Below, one piece after another: positions 16,056 through 25,501 of a stretch of DNA of 64,000 bases. The position numbers were made by a program, and so were the translations under genes. This DNA comes from an uncultured Chlorobiaceae bacterium. Its GTDB lineage: Bacteria; Bacteroidota; Chlorobiia; Chlorobiales; Chlorobiaceae. Within the stretch, counting starts at the first letter, position 1. Each line of letters starts with the position of its first letter. Under the pieces are notes generated by a model, which had not been told where the DNA came from, did not search any database, and saw nothing but the letters and a program-made list of their open reading frames with translations. The stretch is from positions 1 through 64,000 of the forward strand of contig CAJEXW010000002.1 of assembly GCA_903994525.1 (NCBI GenBank), given 5' to 3'.

Positions 16056-17921
16056 TTAATGGTCTGAAGCGTAGTGTTCCGGCGCTAACGACCATTGTGC
16101 CGGAGATTTCCAGAGCGTCGAAAGCATCAATTCACGAATGTGGGGAAACTCCTTGGGCAGCCTGTCGTAAATCATTTCAAAAAGCTGCTCATGCGAAAGC
16201 AGCTCATTTTTCCATGCTTCACGGTCGACCGACATCAGTTTGATAAACTTCTCTTCCGTCATCTCCTCCAGACCGGTCCAGTCAATCATATCGTACTTCG
16301 GCATCCATCCAAGCGGACTCTCTACCGCCCCGGCATTGCCGTGAACACGATCGACCACCCACTTCAGCACTCTCATGTTTTCGCCAAAACCTGGCCAGAG
16401 GAATTTGCCGTTTTCATCCTTACGGAACCAGTTGACACCAAAAATTCGTGGCAACTCAGGAAGCGTACGACCGACATTAAGCCAATGAGTGAAATAGTCA
16501 CCCATGTGATAACCGCAGAAAGGAATCATGGCAAAAGGATCGCGACGAACATCTCCAACCTTGCCGGCAGCAGCGGCGGTCTTTTCAGAGCCCATAGTCG
16601 CGGCCAGGTAAACTCCCGAATTCCAGTTTGCTGACTGATAAACAAGCGGAACCGTATCGCCACGGCGTCCACCAAAAATGAAGGCGCTGATCTGCACACC
16701 TTTTGGATCTTCCCATGCAGGATCAAGCGAAGGGCACTGACTTGCCGGAGAGGTAAAGCGGGCATTCGGATGTGAGGAGAGTCTGCCACAATCAGGAGTC
16801 CAGGCATGACCCTGCCAGTCGATAAGATGATCAGGCGCTTCATCCGTCATCCCTTCCCACCAGACATCACCGTCTGGAGTCATCGCTACGTTGGTAAAAA
16901 TACAGTTCCTTTCAAGCGTTGCCATCGCATTGGGATTGGATTTTTCCGATGTTCCCGGAGCAACACCAAAAAAGCCATACTCAGGATTGATCGCGTAGAG
17001 AAGACCATCCTCCCCCTGCTTGATCCATGCGATATCATCACCAATGGTGGTCACCTTCCACCCCTCGAACGATTGAGGCGGAATCAACATCGCAAAGTTG
17101 GTCTTGCCGCACGCGCTCGGAAACGCTCCACCTATATAGGTTTTAACACCATCAGGAGACTCCACTCCCAGAATCAACATATGCTCCGCCAGCCACCCTT
17201 CATCACGTGCCATCGAGGAGGCGATGCGCAAGGCAAAACATTTCTTGCCGAGAAGGGCATTACCGCCATAACCACTTCCAAAAGAGATGATTGAGCGCTC
17301 TTCAGGAAAATGAACAATATACTTCGTGTCATTGCAGGGCCAGGCAACATCCTGCTCTCCCGGCTGAAGCGGAGCGCCAACAGAGTGAAGACAAGGGACA
17401 AATTCGCTCTTTTCACCAAGCAGTTCCATCACCTTTTTGCCCATCCTTGTCATAATCCGCATGTTGGTCACCACATAAGGCGAATCAGAAATTTCGACAC
17501 CGATATGGGCAATTGGTGAACCAAGAGGTCCCATGCTGAATGGAATAACATACATGGTACGACCAGCCATACAGCCACTGAACAGCCCTTTAAGTGTCTC
17601 TTTCATCTCCTTTGGAGCAACCCAGTTATTCGTAGGGCCAGCATCCTGACGACGGATGCTGCATATATAAGTTCTGTCTTCGACTCTGGCCACATCACTT
17701 GGATCTGATCGGCAAAGATAGCTGTTTGGACGCTTCTCCTCAGAGAGCTTGATAAAGGTTCCACTCTCCACCATCTGCTGACAAAGACGATCATACTCCT
17801 CCTCCGTCCCGTCACACCAGTGTATCGCACTTGGCAGACAAAGCTCAGCCGTCTCCTGTACCCACTGTATCAGCTTTGTATTGGTCACATAAGCTGGCGG
17901 ATTAATCTGTATTAAAGCCAT
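16056..17921 (-). CDS. pckG: GTP-dependent phosphoenolpyruvate carboxykinase
   Basis: This encodes 621 aa, typical of the GTP enzyme. The PEPCK-specific P-loop [13 protein letters not shown] and the downstream metal-binding region [13 protein letters not shown] are intact, as is the C-terminal [17 protein letters not shown]. It interconverts oxaloacetate and PEP in the cytosol, linking the reductive TCA cycle of green sulfur bacteria to gluconeogenesis. It is transcribed alone; the terminator of the upstream thioredoxin gene ends only about 25 bases before the start codon, leaving very little room for a promoter. Confidence 0.97.
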   Translation of the reverse strand: MALIQINPPAYVTNTKLIQWVQETAELCLPSAIHWCDGTEEEYDRLCQQMVESGTFIKLSEEKRPNSYLCRSDPSDVARVEDRTYICSIRRQDAGPTNNWVAPKEMKETLKGLFSGCMAGRTMYVIPFSMGPLGSPIAHIGVEISDSPYVVTNMRIMTRMGKKVMELLGEKSEFVPCLHSVGAPLQPGEQDVAWPCNDTKYIVHFPEERSIISFGSGYGGNALLGKKCFALRIASSMARDEGWLAEHMLILGVESPDGVKTYIGGAFPSACGKTNFAMLIPPQSFEGWKVTTIGDDIAWIKQGEDGLLYAINPEYGFFGVAPGTSEKSNPNAMATLERNCIFTNVAMTPDGDVWWEGMTDEAPDHLIDWQGHAWTPDCGRLSSHPNARFTSPASQCPSLDPAWEDPKGVQISAFIFGGRRGDTVPLVYQSANWNSGVYLAATMGSEKTAAAAGKVGDVRRDPFAMIPFCGYHMGDYFTHWLNVGRTLPELPRIFGVNWFRKDENGKFLWPGFGENMRVLKWVVDRVHGNAGAVESPLGWMPKYDMIDWTGLEEMTEEKFIKLMSVDREAWKNELLSHEQLFEMIYDRLPKEFPHIRELMLSTLWKSPAQWSLAPEHYASDH

Positions 17922-17945
17922 AATTTTACTCTTGTTATTTGATTA

Positions 17946-17983
17946 TAAAAAAAACGTCCGCAATCAACACTGACTGCGGACGT
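17946..17983 (-). terminator. Intrinsic terminator of the TlpA-like gene
   Basis: On the minus strand ACGTCCGCA and TGCGGACGT form a perfect 9-bp stem with a 12-base loop followed by eight T residues. It ends the transcript from 18610. TATAAT immediately follows the T-run on the minus strand and could be the -10 box of pckG, in which case the -35 region would lie in the hairpin. Confidence 0.9.
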
Positions 17984-18054
17984 GTACGGGAAAAAATAAT
18001 ATCCGACTCAAACTGCCATCGGAAGGGTAAAGCGTCAAGCATAAATTGAGAAAT

Positions 18055-18610
18055 TTATTTAGGAGCTACCGGCTTGTTAAGAGCTTCAAGAATTATTTTT
18101 TCAAGAGCATCCTTACTGCGAGAACCAGTAATAACTTGTGTAACCTTCCCTGAAGAGTTTACTACAAACGATGTAGGAATCGCCCGAACCCCCCCCCTCA
18201 ACCAGCGGATTAAAAGCGCCCATCAACTTGTCGTCCACCATGACAACAGGATAATTAATCTTGTATTTGGCTATAAATGCCCTCATGGAGGGTTCGGTTT
18301 CATTGACGGCCACACCAATAAAAGTAAACCCCTTGCGCGCATATTTGTTCTGAAGAACAACCATATCAGGAATTTCGGCCCTGCATGGGGGACACCATGA
18401 AGCAAAAAAATTCACAATATATGCCTTGCCCGCAAGCTGAGTTGATGCAACGGATTTCCGTTGAAGAGAAACCGATGTAAAGACGGGAGAGGAAGGAGCT
18501 GCTCCCTCTGACGAAGCCGCAACAGCCAAACCCGTAAAAGTCATATAAAGAAGGGACGAGAAAAAAGCTGTTTTCAAAAAGGGTGGAATTAATTTTTTCA
18601 TGCCATCCAT
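18055..18610 (-). pseudogene. TlpA-like thioredoxin, frameshifted at a C9 tract
   Basis: The first frame gives a signal peptide (MKKLIPPFLKTAFFSSLLYM and on), then a thioredoxin fold with FFASWCPPCRAEIP (C73, C76) and the TlpA-type GFTFIGVAVNE. After FNPLVEGG the frame departs at a run of nine G (C on the plus strand, 18189-18197) and stops at 18113. One base less restores VRAIPTSFVVNSSGKVTQVI, with the essential cis-proline loop IPTSF, and runs to TAA at 18055. The gene is therefore intact except for one base in a homopolymer: a sequencing error, a phase-variable switch or a recent mutation. TlpA-type proteins reduce disulfides in the periplasm, often for cytochrome c maturation. Confidence 0.88.
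18189..18197. repeat. C9 homopolymer tract
   Basis: Nine consecutive C residues on the plus strand sit inside the thioredoxin-like gene exactly where its reading frame breaks. Eight would restore the full-length protein. Such tracts are prone both to slipped-strand mutation and to sequencing miscounts. Confidence 0.95.
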
Positions 18611-18766
18611 GTTGTGTTACAAAATCGATTGAGACTTAACTGCCATGTGGCCCCAATATAACCAATTCTTCTTTTTTTTGCAGCCATATAAATTACGAGG
18701 TATTTAGTCTTTGTGATTCTCTGTCAAAAAAATTATATTTCGTCTTGTTTTTTCGCTTGTGCTTAA

Positions 18767-18839
18767 GCCACCTTAGCTCAGTTGGTAGAGCAACTGTTTC
18801 GTAAATAGTAGGTCGTGGGTTCAAGTCCCTCAGGTGGCT
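18767..18839 (+). tRNA. tRNA-Thr (anticodon CGT)
   Basis: A full cloverleaf can be drawn: acceptor GCCACCT/AGGTGGC, D-arm GCTC-AGTTGGTA-GAGC, anticodon stem ACTGT/ATAGT (one G-T pair) around the loop TTCGTAA with anticodon CGT, T-arm loop TTCAAGT, and discriminator T. CCA is not encoded. It decodes ACG. It stands alone between the thioredoxin gene and atpD. Confidence 0.95.
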
Positions 18840-18917
18840 CGTATCCAGAACAGTAAAAAAGTGAAATCCTGTGACGCTTCATCTCTGGTAAGTTGAATCA
18901 AGGCAAAAATGCCTTGA

Positions 18918-20354
<1,437 letters not shown>

Positions 20355-20369
20355 ACAGAACCAATAACC

Positions 20370-20636
20370 ATGGCTAATTCCGATAAAGGTTTCCAGATAG
20401 AGATCGTTACCCCCCAGAAGCTCTATTTTTCGGGGGAGGTTTTGAGTGTAACCGCTCCAGGTGAGTCAGGGCAGTTTCAGATTCTGAAAAACCATGCCCC
20501 CCTGCTCTCTGCACTGTTACCCGGAAAGGTCAAGCTTGGTTTGGCTGATAGAAGTGAACAATCTTTTTCTATCTCTGACGGCTTTTTAGAGGTGAGCAGC
20601 AATAAAGCGATTCTGCTTACCGAAAACATCTCCTGA
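20370..20636 (+). CDS. atpC: ATP synthase epsilon subunit, short form
   Basis: This encodes 88 aa: [31 protein letters not shown], then LLPGKVKL and the closing beta strands up to [13 protein letters not shown]. Only the N-terminal beta-sandwich is present. The two C-terminal helices that inhibit ATP hydrolysis in longer epsilon subunits (about 130-140 aa in E. coli) are missing, as in other green sulfur bacteria. It is co-transcribed with atpD and followed directly by an intrinsic terminator. Confidence 0.95.
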   Translation: MANSDKGFQIEIVTPQKLYFSGEVLSVTAPGESGQFQILKNHAPLLSALLPGKVKLGLADRSEQSFSISDGFLEVSSNKAILLTENIS

Positions 20637-20657
20637 TTACAACGTAACGACATCAAA

Positions 20658-20691
20658 AACATCAGCATCCTCAGGGGCGCTGATGTTTTTT
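20658..20691 (+). terminator. atpDC intrinsic terminator
   Basis: AACATCAGC and GCTGATGTT form a 9-bp stem with a 12-base loop followed by T6. The next gene starts at 20698, almost inside the terminator. Confidence 0.92.
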
Positions 20692-20697
20692 GGTTTT

Positions 20698-21651
20698 ATG
20701 ACAATCCTGACACCAAAAGCCCTGCGCCCGGGAGAGACTATCGGGCTTATCTCTCCATCATCTCATTGCGCTTACCCCGAAAAGATTGATCGGGCAGTGA
20801 GCTATCTTGAAAAAAATGGCTACCGGGTTAAGCCGTCTCATCACCTCAACTGTATCGACACCAATCCGCTCATTGCAGACGAACAGAAACTTCATGATCT
20901 CCATGAGATGTTCGCCGACAGGGAGATCAAGGCAATTATCTGCCTGAGAGGCGGTGCGGGTGCAACAAGATTGCTAAAAAGAATTGATTACAACCTGATT
21001 GCTGCCAATCCAAAAATAGTGGTGGGTTATTCAGACATTACGGCACTCTCACTCGCCCTTTTTGCTCAAACCGGGCTGATCAGCTTTTCTGGCCCGATGC
21101 TTGCCACAGAGCTTTATGAGCCAACGCCTTACACTGAGGAGCATTTCTGGGGCATGCTCACCTCCCCCTCTTATGCACTGTCGCTACGGAACCATCCTGA
21201 CCACCCCATAACCTGCCTCAGAGCGGGATCCGCAGAGGGAAACCTGATTGGTGGCAACCTTTCTGTCCTCTCGGCATTGATTGGCACTCCATACCTGCCT
21301 GCGCTGAAAAACTCTCTTCTTTTTCTCGAAGAGATCAATGAACCGGCTTACCGCATCGATCGAATGCTCTCGCACCTCAACAATGCCGGTATGCTTGCTC
21401 CATGCCATGGAGTTCTTTTGGGACAGTTCACGACTGTATCAGAATTGACAAAAGAGGAGCAGCTCAGATTGCAACATATTTTTGGCTATTACAGCGAACA
21501 TGGCCATAACGACGGACCAGTCATGAGAGGCCTCTCATGCGGACATATTAAAAATCTGATGACTCTTCCGGTTGGCGGACGCTTCAAAATGGAGATCTCA
21601 GAGGAAGGAAATTTTTTTCTTGGAGCTACAGAGCCGGTCATACAGTGGTAA
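20698..21651 (+). CDS. LD-carboxypeptidase (peptidase S66 / LdcA-MccF family)
   Basis: This encodes about 317 aa from MTILTPKALRPGETIGLISPS. The ATG at 20698 is chosen because the earlier ATG at 20683 lies in the atpC terminator stem. S66 features: RGGAGATRLLKRIDY, the nucleophile elbow GYSDIT, the acidic residue in EEINEPAYRIDRML, and the late catalytic His in CGHIKNL. LdcA enzymes remove the terminal D-Ala from tetrapeptides during peptidoglycan recycling; MccF homologues inactivate microcin C instead, and the sequence alone cannot exclude this. There is no clear ribosome binding site, since the T-run and TGGTTTT lie directly ahead of the start. Confidence 0.9.
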   Translation: MTILTPKALRPGETIGLISPSSHCAYPEKIDRAVSYLEKNGYRVKPSHHLNCIDTNPLIADEQKLHDLHEMFADREIKAIICLRGGAGATRLLKRIDYNLIAANPKIVVGYSDITALSLALFAQTGLISFSGPMLATELYEPTPYTEEHFWGMLTSPSYALSLRNHPDHPITCLRAGSAEGNLIGGNLSVLSALIGTPYLPALKNSLLFLEEINEPAYRIDRMLSHLNNAGMLAPCHGVLLGQFTTVSELTKEEQLRLQHIFGYYSEHGHNDGPVMRGLSCGHIKNLMTLPVGGRFKMEISEEGNFFLGATEPVIQW

Positions 21652-21727
21652 AAGCGGTTTCTGCTGCAGGAAGTTGTCTCTCTTTTGATTGTTTTTTTTA
21701 ATCATTTAACATCTTGAGTTGACAGAC

Positions 21728-22045
21728 ATGAACTTCACTGTCGTACAACAAGGAAAATCAACCTTGCCTGGAATCGGAATAAAAAAGCGCGAGCATGCCT
21801 CTGGCCCGGAACTGCTCGACGCATATCGTGTTGTCCTCTTTAATGATGAAGTGCATACCTTTGACGAAGTAATCAACCAACTTATAAAAGCTCTTCGCTG
21901 CAGCCGTCATAAAGCGGAAAAGCACACCTGGGAGGTTCATACCCGGGGTCGCAGCATTGTCTATGCCGGCTCAATGTTTGACTGCCTGCGGGTGAGTTCT
22001 GTTCTGGAGGAGATTGCCCTGAAAACGGAGATTCAGACCACATAA
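21728..22045 (+). CDS. clpS: ATP-dependent Clp protease adaptor ClpS
   Basis: This encodes 105 aa from ATG 21728; an in-frame TTG at 21719 is less likely. The ClpS core reads [20 protein letters not shown], then [20 protein letters not shown] with the N-degron pocket and ClpA/C contact residues. ClpS delivers N-end-rule substrates to the ClpAP/ClpCP protease. The N-terminal ~30 residues are longer and less conserved, as usual. The 147 bases up to glyS contain no visible gene. Confidence 0.93.
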   Translation: MNFTVVQQGKSTLPGIGIKKREHASGPELLDAYRVVLFNDEVHTFDEVINQLIKALRCSRHKAEKHTWEVHTRGRSIVYAGSMFDCLRVSSVLEEIALKTEIQTT

Positions 22046-22192
22046 GCCTTTGCATGCACCCGTGCAGAGTCATTCAGCCATGTGACAGTGCTTACAGATA
22101 ATTCTTCCTGTTTGTTATATTGCTTTACGTGATAGCCAATTGATAAACATCGACTATCCCTGACTTACTTTCCACACTATTCTGAACACACC

Positions 22193-23668
22193 ATGAGCAA
22201 TTCCGATCAAAAACGGGTGCAGAGCGCAAATCTCTCGCCTGATAAAGTGATGCACAAGCTTGTTTCGCTGGCGAAACGGCGGGGCTTTATCTTTCCCTCT
22301 TCCGAGATTTATGAGGGAATCTCCTCCTGCTTCGACTATGGGCCGCTGGGGAGCGAAATGAAGCGGAATATCAAGGAGCTCTGGTGGAACTCGATGACCC
22401 GACACCATCAGAATATTGTGGGCCTTGATGCCTCGATCATGATGAATCCCCGAGTCTGGGAAGCTTCAGGTCATGTGGCGAGCTTTAATGACCCGATGAT
22501 TGACGACAAAACAACTAAACGGCGCTATCGAGCAGACCATTTGATTGAGAACCATATTGACAAACTGCGTCGCGACGGCAAGGATGCCGATCTTAAAAGG
22601 GTACAGGGTACCTATGAAGCTGCTTCCAGCTCAGAAGATCTCAACCGCGCACTGTATGAACTGATTCTTGCCGAAGGGGTAAAGGCCGCTGATACCGGCT
22701 CGGGAGACTGGACGGAGGTTCGCCAGTTCAACCTGATGTTTCAGTGCAACATGGGTGCGCTGGCCGATAAATCAAGCGTCGTTTACCTCCGGCCCGAAAC
22801 TGCGCAGGGTATTTTTGTGAACTTTCACAACGTCCGCGAATCGTCGCGCATGAAGGTGCCATTCGGGATTGCACAGATCGGCAAGGCTTTTCGTAACGAG
22901 ATTGTCAAGGGGAACTTTATCTTTCGCATGGTTGAGTTTGAACAGATGGAGATGCAGTACTTTGTCAAGCCCGGCACGCAGGCGGAGGCATTCGAAGCCT
23001 GGCGTGAAGAGCGCTTTGCCTGGTACAGCAACGCCCTTGGCATCAACAAGGAGAAGCTGCACTGGTACAAGCACGACAAGCTGGCGCACTATGCCGACCT
23101 TGCCTACGACATCAAGTTTGAGTTCCCGTTCGGCATTGAAGAGATCGAAGGAATTCACTCACGAACCGATTTTGACCTGAAACAGCATCAGGAGTACTCC
23201 GGCAAAAATATGGAGTATATCGACCAGCTCACCAACGAGCGCTACATCCCTTATGTGGTCGAGACCTCCGCCGGTTGCGACCGACTCTTTCTGGCGCTTC
23301 TGGCGGATGCCTACACCGAAGATACGGTTGATGGCGACGAGCGCGTAGTGCTGAAGCTTTCGCCAAAGGTTGCGCCAGTCAAGGCTGCCGTGCTGCCGCT
23401 GATGAAAAAAGGCGGCATGGGCGAACGAGCCTCAGTGCTCTGTGATGAGCTGGCAAACGATTTTCTTGTTCAGTATGACGATGCTGGCTCTATCGGCAAA
23501 CGCTACCGCCGTCAGGACGAGATCGGAACGCCATTCTGTATTACGGTTGACCACCAGTCACTTGAAGAGAGCACCGTCACCGTCCGATACCGCGACACAG
23601 CAACACAGGAGCGAATTGATATTTCGAGAGTTCGCGAATTTATTGCATCTAAACTGATCGGACGGTAA
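22193..23668 (+). CDS. glyS: Glycyl-tRNA synthetase (alpha-2 type)
   Basis: This encodes 491 aa, matching the single-chain dimeric glycyl-tRNA synthetase of class IIa rather than the alpha/beta bacterial type. Visible features: RRGFIFPSSEIYEGISSCFDYGPLG at the N-terminus, motif 2 (GIAQIGKAFRNEI), motif 3 near AGCDRLFLALLADAY, and a C-terminal anticodon-binding domain beginning about KVAPVKAAVLPL. It charges tRNA-Gly in the cytosol. bchP begins four bases after its stop, so the two probably share a transcript. Confidence 0.97.
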   Translation: MSNSDQKRVQSANLSPDKVMHKLVSLAKRRGFIFPSSEIYEGISSCFDYGPLGSEMKRNIKELWWNSMTRHHQNIVGLDASIMMNPRVWEASGHVASFNDPMIDDKTTKRRYRADHLIENHIDKLRRDGKDADLKRVQGTYEAASSSEDLNRALYELILAEGVKAADTGSGDWTEVRQFNLMFQCNMGALADKSSVVYLRPETAQGIFVNFHNVRESSRMKVPFGIAQIGKAFRNEIVKGNFIFRMVEFEQMEMQYFVKPGTQAEAFEAWREERFAWYSNALGINKEKLHWYKHDKLAHYADLAYDIKFEFPFGIEEIEGIHSRTDFDLKQHQEYSGKNMEYIDQLTNERYIPYVVETSAGCDRLFLALLADAYTEDTVDGDERVVLKLSPKVAPVKAAVLPLMKKGGMGERASVLCDELANDFLVQYDDAGSIGKRYRRQDEIGTPFCITVDHQSLEESTVTVRYRDTATQERIDISRVREFIASKLIGR

Positions 23669-23671
23669 ACC

Positions 23672-24814
23672 ATGCGATACGATGTTGCCATTACAGGGGG
23701 AGGGCCTTCGGGTGCTGTTGCCGCAGCGATACTGGCCAGTGCAGGATTTTCCACAGTGCTGATTGAACGGAACTTTGACAACGTCAAACCCTGTGGAGGG
23801 GCCATTCCTCTTGGCCTTATTGAGGAGTTCAAAATTCCTGACGAACTGGTTGAAAAAAAACTTTCACGGATGAAGGCACGATCGCCGAAAGGGCGAGTCA
23901 TTGACATGAACATGCCGAATGGCTATGTCGGGATGGTGCGTCGTGAAAAATTTGACCGCTATCTTCGTGTTGAGGCTGAACAAGCAGGGGCCGTTGTGGT
24001 TGAAGGGCTGGTCACTTCGATTACTCAATCTGGTGACGAGTTTGTCATCAACACCCTCAACAACAAGCTGCCTCCAATCCATGCAAAAAGGATTATCGGA
24101 GCCGACGGTGCCAACTCTAAAACCGCCGAAGCCCTGCACTTTCCACCGAACGAACTGAAGGTAATTGCCATGCAGCAGCGGTTCAAATACACGCCCGCCA
24201 TCCAAAAGTTCAGTGATATTGTTGAAATATGGTTCGATGGTGAGGTCTCTCCCGACTTTTACGGCTGGATTTTTCCAAAGGCTGACCATTTAGCTATCGG
24301 AACAGGAACAGAAGAGCACCGCCATAACATCAAGGCACTCCAGAAGCGCTTTATTGAAAAGATAGGAATTACCGACAAACCCTATCTGGATGAGGCGGCT
24401 AAAATTCCCATGAAACCCCGCAAATCATTTACCCAAGAGAAGGCAATTCTGGTTGGCGATGCGGCAGGTCTGGTAACTCCGGCCAACGGCGAGGGTATCT
24501 TCTTTGCCATGCGCTCAGGTAAGCTGGGTGGATTGGCAATGGTAGAGCATCTGAAACATGCCACTCCACTGAACCGGTATGAAAAAGAGTTCCGAAAGCT
24601 CTATGCCCCCATCTTTTTTGGCCTTGAGGTGCTGCAGGTAGCCTACTACCGCAGCGACCGGCTCCGTGAGAGTTTTGTGGCAATATGTGCTGACAATGAT
24701 GTGCAGCGGATCACCTTCGACTCCTATCTCTACAAGAAGATGATTCCTGCCTCCTGGCCGGTTCAAATGAAAATCTTTTCCAAAAATATTTACCACCTCA
24801 TTAAAGGCTCCTGA
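23672..24814 (+). CDS. bchP: Geranylgeranyl reductase (bacteriochlorophyll side-chain type)
   Basis: This encodes 380 aa. The N-terminal FAD-binding GxGxxG-type motif is [20 protein letters not shown], followed by [19 protein letters not shown] with the BchP-type PCGGA. A second FAD contact is [19 protein letters not shown]. It reduces the geranylgeranyl group to phytyl, either on bacteriochlorophyll a/chlorophyll a or on geranylgeranyl diphosphate. The assignment to BchP rather than an archaeal-type lipid reductase is supported by length and motif spacing and by the adjacent phototroph-associated membrane protein. Confidence 0.85.
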   Translation: MRYDVAITGGGPSGAVAAAILASAGFSTVLIERNFDNVKPCGGAIPLGLIEEFKIPDELVEKKLSRMKARSPKGRVIDMNMPNGYVGMVRREKFDRYLRVEAEQAGAVVVEGLVTSITQSGDEFVINTLNNKLPPIHAKRIIGADGANSKTAEALHFPPNELKVIAMQQRFKYTPAIQKFSDIVEIWFDGEVSPDFYGWIFPKADHLAIGTGTEEHRHNIKALQKRFIEKIGITDKPYLDEAAKIPMKPRKSFTQEKAILVGDAAGLVTPANGEGIFFAMRSGKLGGLAMVEHLKHATPLNRYEKEFRKLYAPIFFGLEVLQVAYYRSDRLRESFVAICADNDVQRITFDSYLYKKMIPASWPVQMKIFSKNIYHLIKGS

Positions 24815-25501
24815 ATGCTTCTCTCGTTTCCAAACTGGATAATCCATATCTCTTCCGCTCTTGAATGGGGAATTGCCGCTGCCCTCCTCTTTCGTTACGG
24901 TAAAATAAGCGGCAGACGAGATATCCGGCTGTTCGGACTTGCCATGCTGCCACACTGGAGTGGCAGCTTTTTTGTGCTGGGCTATCATGTTTCGGGCGAT
25001 ACGATTCCAATGCTGCTCGACATATCGGAACTGATCAATGTCTTTGGCAGCACAGCGCTCCTCCTTGCAACACTGAACCTGCTTAAATCAACCAACAAGG
25101 CACCAGCCGCCGGATATGTCGCTTCCATCGGAGCCATCATGATTGCCGGCAAACCACAATCCTGGCTTGGTGCGGATATCTTCGACACCATTCTGCAGAT
25201 ATCGAGCGTGATTTACCTCACCTTCCTGGTGCTGCTGCTGGTCGTCCACCGACGCGACAACACCATCTTCTCTGGTCTGACCATTGCCGGCTTCTGGTTT
25301 GTACTGCTCTTTATCTCTGTCACCATCTTCTGCATGTACCTTGCCACCCAGGTTCGAGGATATGCGACACTTTCACACGACAATCTGCTGCACGGACTGG
25401 CCGAAAGCCTGCTGAGCATCAGCAACCTCATGATTGCCATCGGCGCGCAGCAAAAAATCAAGGCGTATGAGCGAAATCAGTTGACGGGCACCGCTGGTTG
25501 A
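24815..25501 (+). CDS. DUF2499-DUF3593 fusion membrane protein (Ycf49-like)
   Basis: This encodes 228 aa with about seven hydrophobic segments. The first ~95 residues (FPNWIIHISSALEWGIAAAL, ISGRRDIRLFGLAMLPHWSG) resemble DUF2499, the Ycf49 family of cyanobacteria and plastids. The second half (VIYLTFLVLLLVVHRR, HDNLLHGLAESLLSISNLMI) resembles DUF3593. In cyanobacteria I recall these as two separate neighbouring genes; here they are one chain. The ATG follows the bchP stop with no spacing, which argues for co-translation and a role connected to pigment or the photosynthetic membrane. The molecular function is unknown. The last 25 bases overlap the convergent protease gene. Confidence 0.7.
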   Translation: MLLSFPNWIIHISSALEWGIAAALLFRYGKISGRRDIRLFGLAMLPHWSGSFFVLGYHVSGDTIPMLLDISELINVFGSTALLLATLNLLKSTNKAPAAGYVASIGAIMIAGKPQSWLGADIFDTILQISSVIYLTFLVLLLVVHRRDNTIFSGLTIAGFWFVLLFISVTIFCMYLATQVRGYATLSHDNLLHGLAESLLSISNLMIAIGAQQKIKAYERNQLTGTAG

